A stretch of DNA of 64,000 bases from Eudorina sp. 2006-703-Eu-15 (GCA_003117195.1 BDSI01000004.1:2041290-2105289), one strand, 5' to 3'; positions 22,870 through 34,822 are shown, counted from the stretch's first letter. Program-made: numbers and translations. The notes: generated from the sequence alone by a model not told the origin.

Positions 22870-24117
22870 CTCACACTTCCGTCACTTGCCACGACCCTGC
22901 GCCGATCAGTTCCTCGCGGACTGGTAAAAACGACGTCGTTTAGCAATAATAACTTTTAAATTTGGAAGCTTCTGTGGGAAAAGGGAACGGACTCTTACTG
23001 CGCTTGCAGCGGCTTTGTTGATTACGAAGGCGCTCCGAAATCTGCTGGTGAAAAGCTGTCTTGTAGCAGCGCACACAAGGCAAGGCGTAGGTAATATCAT
23101 AAATATTATTTTTCAAGTGGAAGACGCTCAAGGGCGCGATGCGACATGCTGCAAGCCTATCGCACCAAAGCGCCAGCCTCTCCCACCACCGCCCTTCCAA
23201 CGAATTGGGCACCGCCCAACAGACTGTGAAGGTCCGCACGTTTATACTTGACATGTCAAAGTGGTTGCATGCCGGTGCGGCCGTTCCACCTCGTCTGTTT
23301 CCGGGCTATCGAGGACGCAGGGGGCACGGCCCCCGAGCCCCGACCAATGACTCCTCCGTATGCCGAACCATTGTACCGCGAGGCGGGTCGGGCGGTTGGG
23401 CACTGCATGCGAACCAGGCGCTTCTCCACCGGTGGGTGAACATCAGGAGGGTTCCAGCGCGCCGACCTGCTGTAACCCAGCTAGGAAATGCATGATTTTC
23501 GGCCAGACCTGGCTGGCGCAGACACATGTCTCAGCAGTTATCTGGCCACGAAGGACTGCCCGGGCCAGCGGGCACTCGCGGCACGTGTCGTTGTGGGGAG
23601 GGGGCCCAGGGTCCACCGCAACTTGCAACACAACCGCGGTAACGCCTCTGCAGGGTGGCTTTCCCTTGTTTGTATCGGCAGCGTACTGGAAGATACCTGC
23701 AATGAGGGAAGTATTGAAATTGGCCTTACGCGGTCGTACAGAGTATGAATTCATAGATAGGTGCAGGACCCGCGGTGGCCTTTTCCATGGGCAAACTGTT
23801 ATTACACAACCTACCACTTATGGTTGAGCACCAACAATCAGTTGCCTGCATGATGTGTCCGCATGGCACAGCTTCGAGGCTTGGGATTTAGGGTTTCGGG
23901 TTTTGTACGTCATTCCGTAACACGATTATGAATTACCTTTCGAACGCATCCCTCATACAATTTGACTGCCTCGTGGATCAATTTTGTGCAAGTTCTCTTC
24001 CCAATATCTGCTGCAGGGGATGTGACGCGATTCCACCGGTATTCCCTTCCTGACGAAGCCCACAAATCCCAATGTGATTGTCATATAAGTCGACCAGTAA
24101 ATTATTTAAGATTAAAA
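22870..24117. promoter_or_regulatory. Divergent intergenic region between MATE and pherophorin-like genes
   Basis: Should hold the promoters of both genes, transcribed away from each other. AT-rich patches occur at about 22925-22970, 23090-23115 and 24080-24120. An open frame of 63 codons (23248-23439) reads plausibly but has no recognised domain and no splice support. No TATA box or known response element could be assigned with confidence. Confidence 0.45.
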
Positions 24118-26285
24118 ATGTGTACCAAAACATTGTTATATTGTCACTGCGTCGGCAGCCTTGTTATCTTGCTTCCGGCACTCGCGGCCACATCTTATCC
24201 TCACCCCTTAAGTTTCCGTAAGTACACCGCTATCCTGGCAGCCATAACCCAATGTTTTAGAGCGTTCCCAGGACTCACAGTCACTGTCACTTGCCTGCCG
24301 TGACTACGTATGGCATCCGGTCTCCTCCTGGTTGCCATTGCTGCAAACGAACCGCAGTAACGCGTCTGTCTACATCTTCGGGATCTGAGATTGGTGCTGA
24401 CGACCGGGCATCCACAACCGCCCTGGAAATCGCGCCAACTCCAACCAACCGACTCCAACCCGGACGACAGCGAACGGAACAGTCCCGTGGCCCACAGCCG
24501 CAGCAGCAATGGGTCGAGCTCGGCAGCGCCCGCTCCTGGGCCCACCTGGCGGGTCTGGAAGCCGGCGGCTGCGTGGATACCACCTGTACTTCACCGTACA
24601 ACATGTACGTCGCCAGCACTGACCCGGCGCTCGACGCATTCCTCGGCTCCATGATGGTCGCCGGCATCACCGCTGCCCGCGCCAATGGCCGGGACCACGA
24701 GGCCGGGGCCGAGGCCGGGGAGGAGGAGGACGCGCTAACGAACCCGTTCGGGGTGCCCGAGGACGTGCTGGTCAACGTGTGTTTCGCGCTGGTGGCCACC
24801 GGCTGCTACACCCCGGGCTCCAGGACGCCCTGCTGCGCGGCCCTGGTGAGGCACCTCCGTCAGATCGAGATCGCCGTCGGTGCGTTCGCGGGGTGGGGTG
24901 GGGTGGGGTGGGGTGGATTGGGAGGGCGGAGGGGGAAGAGGGTCCCCTCTCCCCTGGCATGGGAGGTGCGGGGCCGATGTGCATCCAACCCTTGTACGGC
25001 AAAAGCAAATGGATGCCGCCGCGCACATCACGAGAGGCGAAAGGTACCGCGGGGCGGGGGGCCGGGAGAGTGGGTACCCGGGCATCCCCCGGGAGGATGG
25101 GATGAGATGGGAGGATGGGATGAGATGGGAGGATGGGATGAGATGGGAGGATGGGATGAGATGGGAGGATGGGATGAGATGGGAGGATGGGATGGGTCGC
25201 GTCGTCAACTTGTCATAGGGTGCACCCGACGGCTCCGTTGTGACGTCATCCCGCCCCTGCGCCCCCGCGCGTGCCGTACCGGGCCTCCTGCCGTACCGCG
25301 TGCCGTACCGCATCCCCCTACAGACCCCGTCTGCGCCGACTCCGTCTCCGCCGCCACCCTCAACGGCATCAGCCTCAGCCACGAAATCGTGATCTCGAAT
25401 TCCTCGTCCTCCGCCGCCGATGCCAACACCACCACCACCACCGCCCGACTCCGAATCGGGGGCCTCAAGCTCGACTTCTGGTCTGTAATGGACTCGCGGC
25501 TCTGCATAACGCTACAGCCACCCTGCAACAGCCTGTCGCGGCTGTGCGGCAGCCGTAGCGCCTCCGGCAGTAGCTACTGCCTTGTGTCGTACGAGAACAA
25601 GCCGCGAGACACGGCGCGGTGCTGCCAGACGTGTCAGCTGCCCGTGGATGACGGCAGCGGCGGCGGACCGGGAGGTGGCGGCGGCGGCGGTGGCGGAGGC
25701 GGCGGAGGCGGCCCGGGTGGCGGAGGTGGAGGTGGCGGAGGTGGCGGAGGTGGAGGCGGAGGTGGCGGAGGTGGAGGCGGAGGAGGAGGAGGGACGCAAG
25801 CCGAGTTGCTGAGCGCCGTCGGGTGGCGGCTCCGAGGGGCGGGTTCCTGGGGCAGCAGCAGCAGCAGCAGCGGCGGGGGCAGCGGCTCGACGGCGCCTGG
25901 CGGAGTGGGCGGCACCAGCGGGCGAAGCGTGGAGTGGAGCGGCGGCAGCAGCGGGGTCCACGGCGGCGGCAGCGGCGGCGGCGCGACGCTGCGCAGCCGC
26001 ACGGTACGGCATCGGCTCGTGCGGCCCGACGGTGCGGTCGCGGAGGTGGAGGAGGAGGTGACGGAGGTGTCCGGCGGCGGCGGGCGCTCATCGGCCCATG
26101 GGTCGGGCACCGATCTGGCGGCGACCGGCCCGGCCAGCAGCAGCAGTAGCAGCAGTAGCAGCAGCGAAGGGAACCCGGACAAGGAGGGCGACCAGCGGGA
26201 GGGGCTGGGGGCCGGGGGTGGCGGCGGCGGAATGACCATCGTTCGAAGCCGAGGTGGGGGCAGCCGGGTGGACATCCATTGGTGA
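24118..26285 (+). CDS. Pherophorin-like extracellular matrix protein with glycine-rich tail
   Basis: Likely a secreted cell-wall or matrix protein. A first exon, 24118-24217, encodes a signal-peptide-like start (SLVILLPALAA core). The second exon ends at 24879; its start is uncertain because no AG upstream joins exon 1 to the open frame in phase, so a missed exon or a frameshift is possible. The third exon, 25324-26285, joins exon 2 in phase and ends at TGA. The pherophorin domain is recognised from its cysteine pattern: CVDTTCTSPY, VNVCFALVATGC, CC before IEIAVDPVC, then LCITLQPPC, LSRLC and RCCQTC. Pherophorins normally carry Pro/Hyp-rich linkers. Here the domain is followed by more than 40 almost uninterrupted glycines (about 25660-25795) and a Ser/Gly-rich tail. 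Identification of the domain is firm; the 5' model is not. Confidence 0.65.
25091..25194. repeat. 18-bp minisatellite in the pherophorin-like intron
   Basis: Nearly six copies of GGGAGGATGGGATGAGAT. They lie in the intron between 24880 and 25323, so they are not translated if that model is right. A (GGGGT)n stretch lies upstream near 24890-24915. Confidence 0.9.
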
Positions 26286-28262
26286 GGGCCTTGCGCCGGT
26301 GCCGTATACCACCCGCCGACCCGTGGGTCGACACCTTACTCTGAGGCTCGCCTCCAGGGGGCCCGTGCCGAGGCGTGAGGTCCATGGTACGTTTTATATA
26401 TTCATGAGCTTGTTTGCTTGCAATACGGTTGGCGGTTGACCGTTGGCAAGGGTTTGCAGGTTGACCGGTTCGGAGCTGCGAGAAATTACTTATGCGTTCA
26501 CATTGATATCATATCATTATCTGTGTGACGGGGGGCTTATGCCCCAACGACCCGCGGGTCCGCCTTGTGTGTCTCTTACCTAGACACACATGCGCTTCCT
26601 GGCGTGGCAACTCCCCGAGGGCTGCTGCTGCCAGACTGCCGTTTCATCCATTCTTTCTTACAGTGCAAAGACCACCACACCACCCAAAAGGTGCCATCCC
26701 CATCCGGTCGCCGTCGCCGTCGCCGTCATCGTCGTCGTTGTTGGGCCGCAAGGCACCCATTGGAGCCACTGTGTCAAAGCCACTCTCCACCAGGCGCTGT
26801 TTGCGGCGGGGTGCCGCACTGGAAGGGGCCGATGGGACGATGGGTGTGTACGGATGGCCGTACGGCGGACCGGTGGGTCCCGTTGGAGCAGCTGGAGAGG
26901 GGGAGAGAGGGGGGTGCGCTTGCAGACGAGGTGGGACAGTGGGGTACGACAGGTACGGCACTCGTCCACCCAGCCACCATTGCCATGAACCCGCCCACCG
27001 TGGCGCTGCGTCAGGTCAGCTAGACAGAAATGACAGCACCGCACCACACCGCGGTGTCCCCCTCCGCCGTCCTCACCGCGCCACAGCTCCCCACAAACGG
27101 GGCGCGACAGCACACCGGTCTGAGAGCCCACTGCCACCGTGTGCACTGCTAGTCTGCTACTGCTACTGCCACTACCGCTGGGGCCGACCAGCCAGGCAGC
27201 CGCGACGATATCGCAGGCCGCAGGCTCACCCATAGCACACTGGTGAGGGGAGGGGAGGGCAGGTCAGGTTTTGCGGTTATAGAGCCGAGCGGGTCGTTGG
27301 GTCGCACTAGATCCTCTCCCCAAAAAAACGAAAATGCAACGCAAATCGTGTATCCAAGCCGTACAACTTCTCGTACATGCAATGTCGTGAACAGTCGACG
27401 CCGTGCGGCGCGCAACGGCAGATTCAGCAACCCCACGCATCCACCCGCGCAACCCCCCGACCCAGCTGCCCACCCAGCCGCACAAAAAGGTCGCAGCCAT
27501 GTAGGAAAGCCCCCTTCAGCGACCCCAAACCCAGTCAATGAATACGGAACGTTATTGACAAGGACTCAAGGAGGATCGCGCCTCCTCCTTTTCCTCGCTT
27601 CGTCTCTCTCATGCAATGAGCCGCAGGGACGAGGAGCTCAGCGCAGCCGGGGCGCGGCGTCACACGCCTCAAATGCCCTGGCTCCCCGCCTCGAATGTGC
27701 CCCGCTAGTCCTCTCGGACCGCGGCAGCAACGAACAACATCAGTTTTAAAAGGTTTCAGGACAAAAGTCTAAGAAGTTACGACGTCCTCTCTCTCCTGTT
27801 GTGGAAGTCCCAACGAGCGAGGGCGCCCCGCGCTGGCGGGCGCGCGCCCGCCGATGTCTCCGGTACGATGACCCGTGGGTCGGCTTACGGGAGGCGGCGC
27901 CGCCCCCAGCCATTCTCAGTAAGCTCGTAAGCATTATTGCGTAATTTGTGACCGCGCTATAACCCCCAGTTCCTCAGCAACGCTCCGGCCCCCAGCCCCC
28001 ACGGGTCGGTCTGGCTTGGCTTCCATAGGCCTCCTCCTCCTCCAGAAGCACCCTGACGGCCACGAAATGGGGTCAACGCCGGGGCGCCGTGTACGTCGTC
28101 CCGGTGCGGTACGGCACGGGTAACCCCCGTGATCCTGGACGACTGTCGTACGTGACTCAGCCCGAGGCCCAGCCCGAGCACACGTCCCCCCTCAAAAACC
28201 CTCCAGCGCGCCAGCTCCGTTTCCCGCCCATCTGCCGCGGCCCGCCGCCCCCCTGCGCGCCT
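26286..28262. other. Convergent intergenic region between pherophorin-like and SDR genes
   Basis: Both flanking genes end here, so the two 3' UTRs lie inside. No TGTAA signal was found. Minus-strand open frames between 26644 and 27538 read partly like protein (for example an Asp-rich segment near 26700) but show no domain and no consistent splicing. Three copies of the palindrome GACCCNNGGGTC lie at 26318, 26549 and 27870. Confidence 0.4.
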
Positions 28263-31200
28263 TTACGTGAAGGGCACTGCGGAGGGGTTGAGGCCCATGT
28301 ACTTGTAGGCCTGTACGGCAGCTGCGAAGGGCAGCCCCACCGACACCTCGTTGCTCTTGGAGGTGACGCAGCCGTACACCGCCTCCGCCACCTCGGCCGG
28401 GGTCTGCGCCATGGGCAGCGAGCGGATCATCTGGCGGAAGGACCTGCGGGTCGGCGGGCCGGGGATAGGGGGGCGGGTCAGCTGGGACGGGGAAAGGGGG
28501 CTGAAAGGGGGCTAAAAAGGAAAACAGCCCAGATGAAAGGGGGCGGGGAAAGGGGACGGGGAAAGGGGGCGCGGTATGGAGCATGCGGGGGCAGCAGGGC
28601 AGGGTGCGGAGCAGTGGACGCCGCGGGGGTGGGGGGTGGGGGCCGGTCCGTCCATCGATCCCGCTGGGGCTCAGACCTGTCGAAAAACACACACAAGCAC
28701 GCCAGGGAGGACACACACACGTTTCACGGTGTTCCACATCTCAAGTGAACACCATCTGCATCGATGCACACACACTCAGACCCCCGGTCCCGAGGATCCC
28801 CCACCTGCGGTCCTCTTCGCTGTTCTTGCCGTAGAAGGCCGCCCGCTCCAGGAAGTTTGACTTGACCAGGCCGGGCTGTACGACACCCACGTGCACCCCC
28901 TGGGGGTCCACCTCCGTACGGAGCGAGGCGGCCAAGGACTGCGGCTCCGCGGGGTGGGGTTATGAAGGGGGGGAGGGGGTCCAGGGGGGGGAGGGGGAGA
29001 GAGGTCTCAGCGTACATGTGATCGACTGGGTGGCGGGGCAGTGGGTCCCGGGGTTCGGATGAGGTGTGTGTGTGTGTGTGGTGGGGGGGAGGGAAGGGAG
29101 GGACTGGGATGCCGACGCGGGCTGCCGCATGTCCCCCCCCCAGTGGTCGCCCGAGGTAACAGTGAGCGCACAATTCAGGTATGTATGGTAAGTAACTTGG
29201 GTCGCGTATTGACTCCTGTGCCACGTATCGGTTCCCCAATCCATACCCCCCAGTCCAGCCCCAGTCCCAGCCCCCTCTATCCAACCAAAACCTCGTGGGT
29301 CATGGCGCACATCCGTCCCCCCCTCTGCCGTCCCCGTTCTCTTAAGCCCCCAAGAACCTAGCATTCCATTGGGAACTTCATCGGGACAACAGCACCGCTC
29401 CTCCGGCCCCTCACCGACCCTGCTCCCCTGTCCCCCGCCCCGTCACCCCTGCGGCCCTCCTCCCACCTTCCCTTCCCCCCCCCCTCCCCTCCTCCCACCT
29501 TCCCTTCCCCCCCTCCCCTTTCCCCCACCTCCCCCCTCCCACCTCCAGCGCGGCCTTGCTGGCACTGAACGCCGACATGTACTTGGTGGGCACCCGCCCC
29601 GAGAAGCCCGTCAGCATCACCACCGAGGGCCGGTCACCGCCGCCACCAAAGGCGCCCCGGGAGCGAGCGCCCCCCTTGAGCAGCACCGGCAGGAAAGCCT
29701 GGCGCGCGAGCGGGCGGGCGGGCGGTCAAGGTGGGGCGAGGTGAGGCGCGGTGGAGCGAGGCGGGGCAGAGTTGGGTCGGGCCGTTTGGCTGCCGGTGCA
29801 CACACGACTACATGACCGACCGTGCAGCTATGCCGTACGGTGGTTATTGTTGCCGTACTTGCCTGGGTGATCATGTACGGCCCGAAGTAGTTGACCTCCA
29901 TTAGCCGTTTGGCCTCCTAGGGACGGCACCGGGGCGGGCGGGGGCGGGTTGGGGGATGGGGAGTCGGGGGTGAGGGGTAGAGAGGGGAGAGCGGGCAAGG
30001 CGGGGGGCAGGTCACAGCCGTTAGAGTCGTTGGGAGTGCCATACTCGGGTCTGCGGTTGGGTCAGCAAACGAACGGAGGCACCCCCGCCCCTCACACCTC
30101 CAACCCCCTCTGCCCCTCATCGTTGCCTTACCAAACCCTGCTGCACACCCCCTCCTGCGTGTGCCCGGCTTCACCGGAGTCGCTGTCATCCCCCCCCCCG
30201 CGCCCCGCCCCGCCCCGCCCCGGGCCCCCGCCAACGCTCACCAGCATGGGGGTGTCCTCGAACGCCCCCCGGGCGAACACCCCGGCGCAGTTTACGACCA
30301 CATCCACACTCTCGAACTTGGACAGCACCGAGTTCACCAGGGCCTGGACCTGCCGCTCCTGGGGGGCGGGGGAGGGAGGGGAGGGAGGGAGGGAGGGGGG
30401 TGAGAGGGAGGGCCAGGGGGGGCGGGCGAAGAGGGGAGACAGCGGGCAAGGTAAAGAGAGGGTATAGGAGGGCGATTGCTGGGAGGTGGGCTTACGGGGG
30501 GAGAGGGAGACCAGATGGCTCCAGGGACGGTGACGAGGTCTCCCCCCCACACACAAACACACACACACACGTGGAGGGGAGGGCACCCCCGCAGGTGACC
30601 TGCCACCTGCGCTCACCCGCCCTCACTCGCCCTCCAGTCGGAGAGGCGGGGCCTCGGGCCGCATGCGGGCCCCTCCCCTCACCGTCAGCCGCATACCCCT
30701 TGTGGGCGGGGCGGGGGGCCCGGGGCCCACCCGGTGGCGCCTCCATCCCTGGCGGTGCTCAAGCCCACACCAGATGAACCCCGCCGAACGCACACCATGC
30801 CTCGCGGCTCCGCCTTCCCGTCACACTGCCCGCCCGATACACACCGACCCGGCGGGTCCCCCCCGGGCCCTGCCCCCTGCCCCCGCCCCTACCCCCGCGC
30901 CCGGGTGTGTCTGGGCTGTTTTTTTGATCAACCCCCGCCCCCGTCCCCTTCTTTCGGGTTTATTTCTTTTTTCGATTTAACCCCCGCCCCCGTCCCCCGC
31001 CAAACCGCCCCCGCCCCGCCGCACCTGTGTGACGTCCGTGGGTACCGCCAGCGCCGCCCCCGCCCGCCCCGCCGCCTGCGCGCAGTCCTCCACCACGTAG
31101 TTGAGCTTGGCCGCGTCCCGGGCCGCCACCACCACGTTGTAGCCCTTGCGCGCGAACAGCAGCGCCGTGGCGCGACCCACGCCCTGCGGCAGAGGGGGAG

Positions 31201-31698
31201 AGGGGGACAGGGCCGCGCAGCACCCCATCACTGCCCCATCACTGCACCATCATCAACGACACATCACATAACACATCACATAACACATCACATAACACAT
31301 CACATACCACCACATCACTACACCGTGTGGGTGGTGGGATCTGATGAGTGGGTTGGGGCATAGCCCGAGGGGTCGCGACCACCACAACTACCACAACCGC
31401 CACAACCGCCACAACCACCACAGGAATGAGGGAGGGAGGGAAGGGGACCTGCCTGGGAGCCTCCGGTGATGACGACGGTCTTCCCCGTGGCTTTGAAGGC
31501 GCCCTCCACTGCGGGGGTGATGGTGAGCGCGGGCTGCTGCTGCGACGGCTGCAGGAACGGCGGCAGCTGGATGCGCGGAGCAGCATTCACGTTGGTGTTG
31601 AAAGGCACCCGGTAGTTGGGACCGCCGCCCTCGCCAGCGGAGCAAACCTGTTGTTTGGCGGTCGCGATGTCACGAGCGCGAGCAATCCATGGTCGCAT
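28263..31698 (-). CDS. Short-chain dehydrogenase/reductase (classical SDR fold)
   Basis: An NAD(P)-dependent oxidoreductase, substrate unknown. Exons: 31698-31453, 31183-31025, 30358-30242, 29916-29863, 29698-29543, 28938-28805, 28443-28263; 348 residues. The cofactor motif TGGSQGVG spans 78-85, across the first splice junction. NCAG is at 158-161 and the helix-4 Asn at 183. The active-site segment reads SAFSASK (234-240), with K240 present but Phe at position 236, where classical SDRs have the catalytic Tyr. VVQPGLV follows. The first 60 residues are not part of the fold and could be a targeting sequence. Two introns start with GC, not GT: after 31453 (CAG/GCAGGT) and after 29863 (CAG/GCAAGT). 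Both are forced by the conserved reading frame. 3-ketosphinganine reductase-like enzymes are one possible relative, but this is not certain. Confidence 0.85.
28507..28535 (-). repeat. Intronic repeat family A, copy 2
   Basis: In the last SDR intron. The reverse complement reads TCTGGGCTGTTTTCCTTTTT. It is in the sense orientation to the gene. Confidence 0.55.
29180..29251 (+). repeat. 72-bp repeat family D, copy 1
   Basis: In the SDR intron between 28939 and 29542. It is identical over 72 bases to 39231-39302. It starts TATGTATGGTAAGTAAC and ends CCAATCCATACCCCCC, with GTATGG/CCATAC near its ends in inverted orientation. It is antisense to the SDR gene. Confidence 0.9.
30905..30985 (+). repeat. 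Intronic repeat families A and B side by side
   Basis: Family A (30905-30940: GTGTGTCTGGGCTGTTT then T-run) is followed by family B (30953-30985: CGGGTTTATTTC, T-run, GATTTAA). Each is followed by the same CCCCCGCCCCCGTCCCC. They lie in the SDR intron between 31024 and 30359, antisense to the gene. Confidence 0.55.
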
Positions 31699-32330
31699 GG
31701 GAACATGTTTAGGAAGAGGAATCGCGCCGCATGCAAGCGATGCGCAGTGGGTCGCGTTGCGCTAGCCTAGGGCGACTCACCACAAGATGATGCGGAGTCG
31801 GACGCGACGCGCGTGGCGTGGAGGGCAGGGGACGATGGACGCCTGTGTTGCAAGGGTCGAGTAGCGTTACCGAGTATGACAGTGTCGGAAGCTCCGTAAC
31901 ACTGACACTTATTGGCTGCTTTTTTAATTTCCAACACATATTTGCAAGCCAGGGAGGGAAAACGCAGCCAGCGCCTCAAGCGAAATGTGATTTGGCCGAA
32001 GTGCGGACCCTGCTAACCTGACGCGCCTTGCGAGCGTCTAATATTCTTATTTTGAAGCATGGCTTCCAACGGCCGAGCTCTGGATGAACAACAAGGGGGT
32101 CAATGGCCCCAGCCCACCGCAACGCAAAAAGGTGTCAAATCAAGTCCGGCACCGCCAACGGTACTTTCGAATACAAATAATAATCTTCAAGCTCCTGCTG
32201 TAAGGAGCCCAGACTTAACCCAATAACTTCCCTGCACAGAAACACCATCCCATTCGTACGGATTGCGATACATGTACCGCACCGGCATTGTCGATGCACG
32301 GTTATTTCCTGATTTTTGCACATTCATTGT

Positions 32331-32335
32331 TTACA
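32331..32335 (-). terminator. TGTAA polyadenylation signal
   Basis: TGTAA on the minus strand, 132 bases after the stop of the villin-headpiece gene. TGTAA is the usual signal in Chlamydomonas and its relatives. Confidence 0.5.
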
Positions 32336-32466
32336 ACCTGTCAGAATACAATCTTAACACTGGCACTAGAACCAGCGCACAGTTAGTCCTTCCGTACAGG
32401 TCGCTTTTTCCATGCCGTTGTGATGATTCCGCGTGACTGATGAAATTGACCCCAGACCAACGGTCC

Positions 32467-34822
32467 CTAAAACAATCCCGCTGCTTGCTTGAGCCGTCCC
32501 TTCCGCCAGGCGGGCAGCCTGCCGAACTCCTCCCAGCTCAGCCCGCCGAACAAGCGACTGAAGTCCTCCTCGCCCAGCCAGGCCTCCCTGTCCGCCGCCT
32601 CCACGCCCTCCGGCCAGGCCATCCCCGTCTGAAGCGCCTCGGGCGGGTACGACACGGGCTTGCCTGCGGTGGGCAGTGTCAAGCACGTACGCGGGACGGC
32701 ATATAGCGGTGGAAAAATCCGTAGAGGGGCGGCCAGACAAGTCCACGGCGGCCCATCTGCCGTGCCGAGGGCGGACTGAAACGGCGACACACGCGCGCGC
32801 GCGGTTCTGCCCGGGAGTAGGGACACTAGGGACACGCTCCGGAGATGCCAGGCAACCCCCGGGTGCCTGGCATCCGGCTACCATCGAGCCCCCGGAGGGT
32901 TACGGCACCTACCCAACCCCGGCGGGTCACGGCACCGACGTACCCGACACGGAGACCGTCTTCCGGGCCCCGGAGATCTGCTCCTCCGCCCGCCGCGGCT
33001 CCCGCACCCGCCCCAGCAGCCCCCGCATCTCCGCCACCGCCTGCAGCCGCTCCCGGTGCGCAGAGACCAGGTGGTCGTACACGTCGTCCGTCAGCGCCTG
33101 CCGCAGCTGCTCCTCGCTGCGCAGCCCCTGGAGCGTCTCGAAACTGCGGATGGATGGATCCACGAGGTCGGGGGGGAGTGTGGGTGTGGGTGTGTGGGTG
33201 TGTGGGTGGGGGGGGGTTACGGCCTATATGATAAAACATCGGGATGCCCTAGGGAGGGGTCCGGTCAACCCTGCATCAGCTGTCCGTCTTAATCAGCTGC
33301 CTGGAGTGCGGCCGAGTGATGTGCAAAAGAAACGAGTGATGTGTGTTAAAGCGAGTGATGTATAAACAACGAGTGATGTGTATTAAAACAAAACAAAACA
33401 ATGGTCCTGGGCTAGTGTCTTGTCGCGCAGCTCTGTACCGGAACCCCAGCAGGGCCACGCCTCACCTCATTCAATTCACCCAATGCCCCGCGCGAGCAAC
33501 AACAACAACCGGAAGACACGTGCACACCGTACCTGTGTACGGCATACCGTACGCACGCCGCCGCGATGGCCTCCAAGTGCGGCGCCTGGAAGCCGCGCAC
33601 CGCCGCCAGCAGCTCGAGGCAGTTGTGGACGCTGATGCTGCGGGTGATCACCTGGAGGGTGCGGGGGGATGGAGGGGTATAGGAAATTGGTGGACATGTT
33701 TATGGGGATGGAGGGGGGTGAACGAAGGGGGGGAGGAAGGAGGGACGGCGCCGCGCCGTGCTGTCGAGGCGTGGAGGAGCGACCCTCCGGGGTCTCCGCT
33801 CAGCGGGATCCGCTGCATCACTCGTCCAAACATTCAGTCTTGGGCTCAAGGACAGGGTCGCGATGTTGGCAATTGGAATAGAGGCTGCTGAGGTGCCCTT
33901 CAAGAGAGTGAGAGACAGAGGGGTGGAGGTGGCGCCACACGGGGGGGGGCCAGCGGTCCCCCATCCGCCAACAATGGGGCAGCGCCTACCAGCGATGTAT
34001 GTATGGATCGGATCTGGACCGCTCCCCTCCGGGCACACACACCTTGCAGCAGCACTCCTGAAGGCTGATCTGCGCCGCGGCAGTCGCGCCCGCCAGAGGG
34101 GCCGCTGTCCCCGCGACCGCCGCGGCCGCCGCCACTGCTGCCGGGTTCGCGGCTGGAGCGGCCAGGGCCCGCGGGTACCTGGCGGCCACCGCCGAACAGG
34201 ACGACGTGGGAGTGGGCGTCGCTGGAGCAACTTGAGGAGGCACAGAGACAGCGGGGGTTGCGGCCGCCGCGGGATGTGCCGCCGCCGCCGCTGCCGCAGC
34301 TGCTGCGTCGTCGTCGTCATCTGGGCTGCCGCCGGCGGGGGTTGTACGATACGGCGATGTGTATGTATATGAGGTCGCGGGCGGTTCACGGCGCGGCCAG
34401 GGGGATGAAGTGGATTGGGTCGGTACGGCTGCCGTACCCTGGGCCGTACCGTCAGTGGCGGGGGCCGAAGACGCTGGGGCCGCAGGGCCGTCGGCGGCGT
34501 CGCCGCCTCCCGGGCCAGGGCCAGGTCCAGGGCCAGGGCCATCGTCCCCTGGTGGGGAGGAGCGCGGCTGTGCGTCGGCGGCTCCGTGGGTGCTGCTGGC
34601 GATGCGCGGGACGTCGCTGGTGCCGCTGGTGCTGCCAGTGCTGCTGTTGGAGGAGCTGCTGCTACTGCCGTTCCGGGTACGGCGCCATTCGTACGGCGCT
34701 GAGTACGGCCCGGGCTCCGACGGCACCGCCGCGGCCGTCATCGCCACAGCCGGGGCCGACAGAACCGCCTGGAGAGCGGCGGCGATGACGGGGGTCGGTG
34801 CCGGCGGGGGGTCGGTGATCAT
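32467..34822 (-). CDS. Ala-rich protein with BACK-like region and C-terminal villin headpiece
   Basis: Probably an F-actin-binding or cytoskeletal adaptor protein. Exons: 34822-34043, 33651-33548, 33143-32944, 32663-32467; 426 residues. Residues 1-250 are low complexity (Ala/Pro/Ser, a short poly-Asp and poly-Ala run). Residues about 255-330 resemble the helical part that follows BTB domains (NCLELLAAVRGF, LRQALTDDVYDHLV), but no BTB fold was seen upstream. The last 40 residues match a villin headpiece: EEDFSRLFGG, the LPAW hydrophobic cap, LKQA and the terminal GLF directly before the stop. This terminal position is the rule in villin-type proteins. The start ATG is the first in frame. A TGTAA signal lies downstream. 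The gene shares an upstream region with the RNA exonuclease gene, which is transcribed the other way. Confidence 0.85.
33676..33702 (-). repeat. Intron-end repeat family C, copy in the villin-headpiece gene
   Basis: On the coding strand: ATGTCCACCAATTTCCTATA followed by CCCC, 25 bases before the acceptor of the exon starting at 33651. It matches copies in three other genes. Confidence 0.7.

Noticed and set aside
23248..23439. A 63-codon open frame as a gene
   Set aside because: It reads plausibly but has no domain, splice context or codon evidence beyond chance in this base composition.
25634..26275. Antisense open frame with a long poly-proline run, resembling a pherophorin rod
   Set aside because: It is the complement of the GGC/GGA tract. 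The pherophorin cysteine pattern and splice sites are on the plus strand.
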